Positions 45,671 through 51,826 of a stretch of 59,051 bases of DNA are shown piece by piece; positions within the stretch are counted from its first letter, which is position 1; each line of letters starts with the position of its first letter. Under the pieces are notes generated by a model. The model did no database searches, had not been told where the DNA came from, and saw nothing but the letters and a program-made list of their open reading frames with translations. A program made the position numbers and the translations under genes. Source of the DNA: an uncultured Draconibacterium sp. Lineage in GTDB: Bacteria > Bacteroidota > Bacteroidia > Bacteroidales > Prolixibacteraceae. Location: the NCBI RefSeq assembly GCF_913060805.1, contig NZ_CAJXTC010000032.1, positions 1-59,051 of the forward strand. Direction: 5' to 3'.

Positions 45671-45896
45671 GATTTTATTTAGAGGATAGAATAAAAGATT
45701 CTTTTAGTATGAAACGAACATGAATTTTCTTCATTCTAAATTCACAAAAAAGAATGATTAAAATTTATGTGAGTTCCTGAATGTCTTCAAATTTTTTGAA
45801 CATTCAGAAACAAAAAATTTTTAACAGATGAAACATTGATTCCAAAACAAGATGAAAAGGCTATATTTATGTCTACAATACTGAACAAATTAACTT

Positions 45897-46643
45897 ATGG
45901 AAATAAACTTTAGTTTTAATCGTAGCTTGGAAATAATAGATGAAGTCTCTACAACTTTTTCTGAATTTGAATCAAATTGCCCCACCATTGTTTTTTCAGA
46001 TGAAATACCACCACTATTAGCAGGGAAAAATAATGAAATTGAAAAATTTCCTGTATGTGGACTATTGGGAGAATATTGCCTTAGAACAAAGAAAATAATA
46101 ATTTATTTACAGGGAATAAACTTTGTTCACACCAAGTTAGGTTCTAATCCTCAAAGTTCGAAGCTTTATCAAAACTTATTAAAAATTGTTATTATCCACG
46201 AGTTAGGTCATTATTGGCATTACACATGCATGAATAAAAGCAATTATGAAGGTTCTATATGTGATGAAGAGTTTAGTGAATGGATTGCTCAAATGTTCAC
46301 TATGTTTTGTTTGTCCAAATATAAAACGGCTACTGAAATTTTATTTAATCTTTCCAAGAATCAACCTGATATTTACAAATCATTTGTTGATTTTAAAATA
46401 ATGTTTAAAGAACATTTCTATGAAATAGTTAGAGAACTTTGGTCTTCTTATCCATCGGAGATAACATTTTACTCCCCAGGGAATGAAACAATAAAATTTT
46501 TATTTTCACTTTATACCTTAAAGGAAGAAAATCAAAATAACATGATTGAGATACTTTCCAGCTTGGGTGATATATCATACAATTCAATTAAAGATAACAA
46601 GGATATAGAAATAATAAAAGACCGAGATTCATATAACATCTAA
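45897..46643 (+). CDS. Zinc-metallopeptidase-like protein (HELGH), unknown family
   Basis: A 248-residue soluble protein with an HEXXH zinc-protease motif (IIHELGHYWHY, His101-Glu102-His105) and acidic residues about 20 further on (CDEEFSEWIAQMF, Glu124/125/128) that could give the third ligand, as in gluzincins or ImmA-like proteins. The rest is unfamiliar. Its DNA is visibly more AT-rich than the sugar loci, and it lacks the WYL operator upstream, so it may be a later insertion into the island. Cleavage of a regulator or toxin is a possible but unsupported role. The next gene follows by 37 bases. Confidence 0.6.
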   Translation: MEINFSFNRSLEIIDEVSTTFSEFESNCPTIVFSDEIPPLLAGKNNEIEKFPVCGLLGEYCLRTKKIIIYLQGINFVHTKLGSNPQSSKLYQNLLKIVIIHELGHYWHYTCMNKSNYEGSICDEEFSEWIAQMFTMFCLSKYKTATEILFNLSKNQPDIYKSFVDFKIMFKEHFYEIVRELWSSYPSEITFYSPGNETIKFLFSLYTLKEENQNNMIEILSSLGDISYNSIKDNKDIEIIKDRDSYNI

Positions 46644-46680
46644 TAAGGTATTCATTAACATTATTATAAAACAAATTAAA

Positions 46681-47523
46681 ATGAAGGGATATTTTAAAAA
46701 AATTGACCGCTCAATAATGGAGTGGGGTTTTGTTATTCCAAAGGAATTTGTGAATGATTTTTTGAATGGTCAAATTTTAGCCGTTGGAGATAGCCGCGAT
46801 ATCGAATTGTTATGGAATAGAAAAAAATATTCAGCTAAAATTCGTCATAAAAAAGGAAAAAATCCACAATACCTCGTTCAATGGAGTTCAAACAATGAGC
46901 TTCTTAGCAAACTTAGAACAACTTTCGTTCAAAGCTATATTGTATTAAAATCTCAAAAAGAATTATTTGATAAAAATTCATCTAAAGAGGGGAAGCATTT
47001 TCGAACAAAATTAGCAGGTGGTCAGCAAGAAGTTATTGTTTTTACGCCAATAGGTGTCAACATAGTTAAAGTGGACGAGTTTATTGTAATTGAAAACGAA
47101 TGGAATGAGTTGTTTAAACGACTCATTACCGAAAATGTATTTGGTTGGATATTTGAAAAAAATGACAAAGAGTATCTAATTCAGAGGAGTACAGATTGGA
47201 TGGATGTTAGACACTTTCCAAGTCATCAAAATGCAGTAAATGTTATATATTATTTGGCTAATACAGAAAAGAAGTTATTGTATATAGGTAAAGCTAAAAA
47301 CTTAGGTACGAGAGTGAAACCTGGCAGAAAACATCAAAATATGCCGGGAGATTGGGACCTATTTAAATATGATATTATTCGAATAGAATTTGCAAATATT
47401 CTGGAACGAATAGAAGACCATACTATAAGAACCGTTGCTTCAATCCTTAATAATCAAAAAGGATATTCAAGTTTAAACCTCAGCGAATATACATTGGTTA
47501 ATGACAAATGGAAGAAATTATAG
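46681..47523 (+). CDS. GIY-YIG nuclease-domain protein
   Basis: A 280-residue protein. The N-terminal ~95 residues look like a compact DNA-binding or recognition fold (WGFVIPKEFVNDFLNG, LLWNRKKYSAKIRHK) that I cannot name. The C-terminal part (about 186-265) is a GIY-YIG nuclease: VIYYLANTEKKLLYIGKAKN gives the two strand motifs (IYY 189-191, YIG 201-203), Arg211 is the catalytic arginine position and the IEDHTIR helix supplies Glu. It could be a restriction-like endonuclease. AT-rich like its upstream neighbour, with which it probably forms an operon; it ends by overlapping the convergent gene by 6 bases. Confidence 0.68.
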   Translation: MKGYFKKIDRSIMEWGFVIPKEFVNDFLNGQILAVGDSRDIELLWNRKKYSAKIRHKKGKNPQYLVQWSSNNELLSKLRTTFVQSYIVLKSQKELFDKNSSKEGKHFRTKLAGGQQEVIVFTPIGVNIVKVDEFIVIENEWNELFKRLITENVFGWIFEKNDKEYLIQRSTDWMDVRHFPSHQNAVNVIYYLANTEKKLLYIGKAKNLGTRVKPGRKHQNMPGDWDLFKYDIIRIEFANILERIEDHTIRTVASILNNQKGYSSLNLSEYTLVNDKWKKL

Positions 47524-47976
47524 AGACAAATTTGTTCCCCTAAAATTAACCGGTTGATTCAAATCCATCTCAGCCTTAAACAATATCCCCTTTTCAGTCA
47601 ACCCAACAACTTTAGGCTCTTTATCGCCTGTGTAGGTTTTGGTATAAATCAGTTCTTCTTCCAATAATTCGTCAATTATCTGGTCGAAATACAAGCGGTG
47701 TGCCGGTGCAAGCATGGAATGTAATAACGATTTATACGAAGGAACGGTGGTGTAATTGTTCCAGCCTTCGCTTATTTCGCAATTGGTGCTGTTATAAAGT
47801 TGCGATACAATTAATTCCTTGGCTTGCTGGATTATCGCATCTTTTAGCATTTTCTGTGGGGTTATAAGGTATTTTTCCTGGAGGTAAATTTTCAGTTCGC
47901 TTTCAACTTGTTCTGTCGTAATTTCGCGTTCTTTTACAACCTCCTGAATAATTTCATTTAATTCTTTTTCTTTCAT
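47518..47976 (-). CDS. Winged-helix-like protein of unknown function
   Basis: A 152-residue cytoplasmic protein from the ATG at 47976 (MKEKELNEIIQEVVKERE); the open frame extends 21 codons further but would run into the operator. Helical throughout, with a C-terminal segment (FDQIIDELLEEELIYTKTYTGDKEPKVVGLTEKG) that resembles a winged helix with its wing and terminal GLTEKG. It is divergent from the DUF2779 nuclease gene, with a WYL-type palindrome between them, suggesting a regulatory or accessory role for that nuclease. Family not recognised. Confidence 0.6.
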   Translation of the reverse strand: MKEKELNEIIQEVVKEREITTEQVESELKIYLQEKYLITPQKMLKDAIIQQAKELIVSQLYNSTNCEISEGWNNYTTVPSYKSLLHSMLAPAHRLYFDQIIDELLEEELIYTKTYTGDKEPKVVGLTEKGILFKAEMDLNQPVNFRGTNLSL

Positions 47977-48020
47977 AATCTTTAAAATTGCTTTTGTTGT
48001 GTAAAAATGAGGCTTTAGTA

Positions 48021-48035
48021 CGACACGGAGTGTCT
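48021..48035. promoter_or_regulatory. Fourth WYL-type palindrome, between the winged-helix and DUF2779 genes
   Basis: CGACA-CGGAG-TGTCT (one mismatch to AGACA-N5-TGTCT). On the minus strand it lies 45 bases from the 47976 start, and a weak CATTTTTA occurs 11 nt downstream of it. On the plus strand the nuclease promoter is more likely TTG (48074) with AGTATTTG (48095), so the site would sit further upstream. The spacing rule seen at the other three sites is therefore only weakly kept. Confidence 0.45.
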
Positions 48036-48136
48036 CCAATATGCTGCGTTCCGTATTTTGCTGAAATAATTGGTTGCATTCTCAATCAAAGTAAAGTATT
48101 TGCTACATTTAAAACTTTAAAAACCGTTTACACATC

Positions 48137-50116
48137 ATGCGCTACCTTACCAAATCGAGATTTAAGTTGGCTGAAGAGTGCCCCACCAAACTTTACTATA
48201 CACGCAAAAAGGAATATCCCGATAAAAGTGTCGAAGACCCCTTTTTAGCAGCTCTTGCAGAAGGAGGTTTCCAGGTAGGAGAACTGGCCAAATGTTATTT
48301 TCCCGGAGGAATCGATATAAAATCATTGGATTACAACGAAGTTTTGGAACAAACAAATGCCTTGTTAACCAACGAAAACGCTATTATTTACGAGGCAGCA
48401 ATTCGATACAAAAACCTGTTTATCCGGGCCGATGTTTTAGTGAAACAGGGGAACAAATTTTACCTGCACGAAGTAAAAGCCAAATCGTGCGACTTTGATG
48501 ATGAAACCGGTTTTTTAAGTACAAAAGGATTTCTGGCACCGGCGTGGAAACCTTATGTACACGATGTAGCTTTTCAGAAATACGTTTTAACACGGGCATT
48601 TCCGCAAATGCAGGTTTTTTCTTACCTCATGTTGGTCGATAAAACCAAAACGGCAACTGCTAACGGTTTAAATCAGAAATTTCAGCTAACTAAAAACGAC
48701 ACAGGCAGAACCGAGATAAACGTAACAGGAGATACGAGTTTACAGGCACTTGGCGAAAAATTACTGATTTCGATTAACGTCGATAATTTGGTTTCGAAAA
48801 TATGGAGCGGAAGCGCTTCTAAAACTCCACCGGCAATTTCTTTCGAAAAATCAATTCTTCATTTTGCCACCAACTACGAAACTGATACTAAAATTGATTC
48901 ACCCATAACACCAGATTGCTGGAAATGCCAGTTTACTTGTACACCGGAAGAAGAGGCCAGCGGTTTAAAATCGGGTTTTAAAGAGTGTTTGCAAAATAGA
49001 TTGGGGTGGAACGATGCACAATTTATGCTTCCTACAGTAATTGAAGTTTGGGATAATCGCAGTAAAAAGAAGCTTTTCGAGAATGGCAAAATTTTTATGC
49101 ACCAGCTCAGCGAAAACGACCTAAAAGATAGTGCGGGTGGTACAACTCTTTCACGCACCGAACGGCAGTGGTTACAGGTGAATAGAACAGTGAATAAAGA
49201 CAATACTGCCTACCTGGATAAAGTTGGTTTAAAAGACTTAATGGACTCGTTTGCTTATCCGTTGCATTTTATCGATTTTGAAACCTCGATGGTGGCCATT
49301 CCTTTTAATGCAGGCAGAAAACCTTATGAACAAACCGCGTTTCAGTTTTCACATCATACAATGGATGCAGATGGAAATGTAAAACATGCCGGACAGTTTC
49401 TTTTTACCGAAAAGGGCAAATTTCCCAACTACGATTTTTTAAGGTCATTAAAAAAAGAACTGGAACAGGATGAAGGCACTATTTTTCGCTATGCTGCTCA
49501 TGAAAACACCGTGCTTAACCAGATTTATATCCAGCTCATAAACGATGATTCTATATCTGCGACTGAGAAGGAAGAACTTAAATCTTTTATTCGGGAAATT
49601 ACCACTTCTTCAAATCAACTGGCAGAACAATGGGAGGGTCCCCGAAAAATGGTGGATATGCTTCAATTGGTTAAAGAATATTACTACGACCCATTAATGA
49701 AAGGGTCAAATTCCATAAAGGTTGTCCTGCCTACCATTTTGCAAACTTCAGACTACATTCACGACAAATACAGCCAGGCGATTTATGGTAAAAATTCAGC
49801 AATAAAAAGTCTAAATTTTGAAGACGATTGGATTTGGATTCAAAAAGATGCTAATGGAAAAACAATAAATCCATACAAGCTGCTACCCGCACTTTTCGAA
49901 GGTGTTGAGCGTACCGAGGACTTTTTAACTGATAGTGCCTATTTAGCCGATGGCGGTGCTGCAATGACTGCCTATATGAAAATGCAGTTCTCGAATATGA
50001 CAAAGGAAGAACGCGAAGCATTAATACACGGATTACTTCGCTACTGTGAACTGGACACTCTTGCAATGGTGATGATTTTTGAAGCCTGGAGGGAGTGGAT
50101 AAAAGAAAGTGATTAA
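48137..50116 (+). CDS. DUF2779 protein: Cas4-like Fe-S nuclease fused to a DEDD exonuclease-like domain
   Basis: A 659-residue protein. The N-terminal PD-(D/E)XK nuclease core has Asp99 (FIRADVLVK) and Glu112-x-Lys114 (HEVKAKSC). Cys15 with Cys261, Cys264 and Cys268 or Cys284 gives the split cysteine set that holds a 4Fe-4S cluster in Cas4/AddB-type nucleases. The C-terminal half opens with FIDFET (Asp380, Glu382; DEDD motif I) and has RYCELDT near residue 645 (motif III), like RNase H-fold exonucleases. DNA end processing or degradation is the likely activity. Context (WYL palindrome, LRR genes, adjacent tRNA fragment) suggests a defence or mobile-element role, which is inference. Confidence 0.82.
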   Translation: MRYLTKSRFKLAEECPTKLYYTRKKEYPDKSVEDPFLAALAEGGFQVGELAKCYFPGGIDIKSLDYNEVLEQTNALLTNENAIIYEAAIRYKNLFIRADVLVKQGNKFYLHEVKAKSCDFDDETGFLSTKGFLAPAWKPYVHDVAFQKYVLTRAFPQMQVFSYLMLVDKTKTATANGLNQKFQLTKNDTGRTEINVTGDTSLQALGEKLLISINVDNLVSKIWSGSASKTPPAISFEKSILHFATNYETDTKIDSPITPDCWKCQFTCTPEEEASGLKSGFKECLQNRLGWNDAQFMLPTVIEVWDNRSKKKLFENGKIFMHQLSENDLKDSAGGTTLSRTERQWLQVNRTVNKDNTAYLDKVGLKDLMDSFAYPLHFIDFETSMVAIPFNAGRKPYEQTAFQFSHHTMDADGNVKHAGQFLFTEKGKFPNYDFLRSLKKELEQDEGTIFRYAAHENTVLNQIYIQLINDDSISATEKEELKSFIREITTSSNQLAEQWEGPRKMVDMLQLVKEYYYDPLMKGSNSIKVVLPTILQTSDYIHDKYSQAIYGKNSAIKSLNFEDDWIWIQKDANGKTINPYKLLPALFEGVERTEDFLTDSAYLADGGAAMTAYMKMQFSNMTKEEREALIHGLLRYCELDTLAMVMIFEAWREWIKESD

Positions 50117-50213
50117 AAACATCGAACCACTTCTTCAAAAATCATACAGGCTGTATTCTAATAAGTTATGGAAAATAAAAAAGGAGAAAACAGATAAAAA
50201 TTCTGATTTCTCC

Positions 50214-50262
50214 TCGTTAGTACCCGGGGCGGGAATCGAACCCGCCTATCTGATATTCAAAG
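50214..50262 (-). other. 3' tRNA fragment, probable attachment-site remnant
   Basis: On the minus strand the sequence gives a complete T arm (GCGGG-TTCGATT-CCCGC) and an acceptor 3' strand (CCCGGGT, discriminator A), preceded by the 3' side of an anticodon stem, but no D arm, anticodon loop or 5' acceptor strand precede it. Integrases of islands recombine at such 3' tRNA segments, leaving a partial copy at one end. I infer an island boundary. The tRNA identity cannot be read. Confidence 0.65.
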
Positions 50263-50425
50263 CTTGTTATACGCTGTTTTTCAGGACAAATATATAAAAT
50301 ATTTCAATCTTTTTGGTGGGACTTTTGGTGGGAGTTTTAATTGTCCGTTAGAGATAATATATTTCTCGAACATCGTCTTTCTCCGTTGTTAATAATTTTG
50401 GATAATCAATACTTTGCATACATTT
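50263..50425. other. Non-coding stretch with a 12-bp tandem repeat next to the tRNA fragment
   Basis: No gene is visible. CTTTTTGGTGGGA and CTTTTGGTGGGA repeat in tandem at about 50309-50333. On the minus strand this encodes TPTKSPTKK followed by ~15 codons and a stop inside the region, possibly the relic end of an integrase gene; the evidence for that is weak. Confidence 0.35.
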
Positions 50426-50576
50426 AACTGCACTTTAATCCATCATTAGTTATAACATTTAAGTCTTTGTAAATTAATGCATAATTTTCAGGGCGAACAT
50501 TGTATTCTTTTTGGGGTTTTAATGCAAAAACATTTAGTGATAGAATTACCAATAATATGGATAAAGTTTGTTTCAT
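50424..50576 (-). pseudogene. Truncated N-terminus of a secreted protein, alpha/beta-hydrolase-like
   Basis: A 50-codon frame with a clean signal peptide (MKQTLSILLVILSLNVFA) followed by PENYALIYKDLNVITNDGLK, which resembles the start of secreted alpha/beta hydrolases (YGLxYEEVxFxTxDGLKL). It stops after two further codons, far short of a hydrolase domain, and no continuation is found in other frames. It therefore looks like a gene truncated by a rearrangement at the island or attC-like boundary. It starts 47 bases from the attC-like site at 50621. Confidence 0.45.
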
Positions 50577-50620
50577 AATTCTTTATTTATTCTACAGTAT
50601 TTGAGTCAGTTTATTTTTGT

Positions 50621-50753
50621 GCATAACGGTCACTTGTATGTTTATACTGTGGAGGACGGGCTATTATCTTGTCAAGTTAAGCATAACGTTGATGCGAGCC
50701 GAGACTTTGAGAATTTACACGAAAACCACAGTTAAATATACAAATTGTTAGCG
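50621..50753. repeat. attC-like imperfect inverted repeat A
   Basis: Starts GCATAAC and ends GTTAGCG. The arms, about 30 bp each, are complementary with interruptions (TTGTATGTTTA...TGTGG against CCACAGTTAAATATACAA), with a GCAT/ATGC hairpin between them. It lacks an open frame. The terminal AAC/GTT pairs and folded arms resemble integron attC sites and the related elements at 55427, 58212 and 58838; the terminal motifs deviate by one and two bases from the attC consensus. Confidence 0.5.
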
Positions 50754-50952
50754 TTTCGTTGTTTATTTTCAGTCAACTTGCTTTGAAATTAAATCTTTAA
50801 CTATCATCTCCTGGTGGGAGGGGTGGAAAGGCTCTTTGGTAAAATTAGGATGCAGAGTTGGCTTTTGTGAGTTTTACCAATGTGCCTTTTAGCGGGGGTA
50901 TGAGACGCTTTTAATAAATCTTTTCTTCTTATTTTTTAATAAATCATTTTAC
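50754..50952. other. Intergenic stretch before the Fur-family gene
   Basis: No gene is visible. It contains a purine-rich CTCCTGGTGGGAGGGG segment (50808-50823) with a short CTCC/GGAG palindrome and a GTTTTACCA/TGGTAAAA inverted repeat spanning about 50838-50880. I cannot assign a function to either. Confidence 0.35.
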
Positions 50953-50953
50953 A

Positions 50954-50985
50954 TTTGCAACATTGTTGCATTTGAAATATATTTG
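50954..50985 (+). promoter_or_regulatory. Promoter with Zur/Fur-type palindrome, leaderless transcript
   Basis: A -33 TTTG (50954-50957) and -7 TATATTTG (50978-50985) are 20 bp apart, the optimal Bacteroidota spacing. The perfect palindrome TGCAACA-T-TGTTGCA (50956-50970) overlaps the -33 element and spacer. The ATG at 50991 is only 6 nt beyond the -7 box, so the mRNA should be leaderless. It is a likely autoregulatory operator of the Fur-family protein. Confidence 0.72.
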
Positions 50986-50990
50986 CACCG

Positions 50991-51398
50991 ATGAAAGCAA
51001 TTGATATATTAACTACAAATAAATTAAAAAGAACCAGTTGTCGCGAGGGAATTATTGAAATTGTCATGAATGCCGGGCAAGCTCTCTCGGAAAACGAAAT
51101 AAGGGAAAGGTTAGCTGGCAACTATGACAGAACAACTTTCTACCGGTCGTTTAAAACACTTGAAGAGCACCACATTATTCACAAAATTGTAGTGGACAAC
51201 CAATTGGTAAAATATGCACTTGATAATTCGGTTACCAACAAATACGAGCATGCACATTTTTATTGTGGGAAATGCAATACAGTTAGGTGCTTGGATGATG
51301 TTCCTGTACAAAATTATCAGCTACCGAAAGGCTATTCGAACAAAGAAACTGAAGTAATAATAAAAGGAACGTGCCCAAGCTGTGAAAATCAGGAATGA
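50991..51398 (+). CDS. Fur-family metal-responsive regulator, probably Zur
   Basis: A 135-residue Fur-family repressor. The N-terminal winged helix covers about 10-75 (SENEIRERLAGNYDRTTFYRSFKTLEEHHIIHKI), and the metal-binding dimerisation domain includes EHAHFYCGKCNTVRC and the structural-zinc pair CPSCENQE. Shared operon membership with a ZnuD-like TonB receptor and His-rich lipoproteins suggests zinc as co-repressor; iron or another metal is not excluded. It heads the operon under a promoter with a perfect palindrome. The next gene starts 3 bases after its stop. Confidence 0.85.
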   Translation: MKAIDILTTNKLKRTSCREGIIEIVMNAGQALSENEIRERLAGNYDRTTFYRSFKTLEEHHIIHKIVVDNQLVKYALDNSVTNKYEHAHFYCGKCNTVRCLDDVPVQNYQLPKGYSNKETEVIIKGTCPSCENQE

Positions 51399-51401
51399 GA
51401 A

Positions 51402-51779
51402 ATGCCTGGATTAAAAAAACATATCGCAATACTTTTGTTTGGAATTTTCTTTTTTCCGATTGCATACCAGCCATGGCATGTGTTTGTACATCAATCACAA
51501 AAGTCACATTGTAACCACGGTTGCTCTTATTCAAATCACGAGCATTCATCGGAATTAGAGGTTTGCAAAAATAACCAAGGCATAAATGTTACACCGGAGA
51601 AGGAAGAACCTTGCCCCATTTGCGAATATCATTTCCCTTTAAATGTTGTACCGGAGGTTTTCTTTTACAAATGCAACCAAGCAGATATTGAGAACTCATT
51701 AGTAGAACTGAAAATTAGACCTCCTTCTCGACAGATTGTTTCAATAAAATCCCCCAGAGCACCACCTGTCCTTGCTTAA
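51402..51779 (+). CDS. Small His/Cys-rich secreted or membrane-anchored protein in the zinc operon
   Basis: A 125-residue protein: hydrophobic N-terminus (HIAILLFGIFFFPIAYQPW), then clusters of potential zinc ligands (HVFVHQSQKSHCNHGCSYSNHEHSS, split by short linkers, and CPICEYHFPLN). The C-terminus is basic. I do not recognise a named family. The ligand-rich middle and the position 3 bases after the Fur-family gene suggest a periplasmic metal-binding or metal-delivery protein for the TonB receptor encoded next. Confidence 0.65.
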   Translation: MPGLKKHIAILLFGIFFFPIAYQPWHVFVHQSQKSHCNHGCSYSNHEHSSELEVCKNNQGINVTPEKEEPCPICEYHFPLNVVPEVFFYKCNQADIENSLVELKIRPPSRQIVSIKSPRAPPVLA

Positions 51780-51826
51780 AACCAATCAGATTTTAGTTTT
51801 TGGAAGTTTAATCTCAATAGTTTTAT

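Noticed and set aside
45690-45835. Fifth WYL-type operator upstream of the metallopeptidase gene
   Set aside because: TGTCT occurs twice but without an AGACA five bases before it; the only palindrome there is a terminator-like CTGAATGT/ACATTCAG hairpin.
50109-50297. Short plus-strand open frame beginning in the end of the DUF2779 gene
   Set aside because: It runs through the tRNA fragment, contains no recognisable domain and overlaps the previous gene; the tRNA match explains the sequence better.
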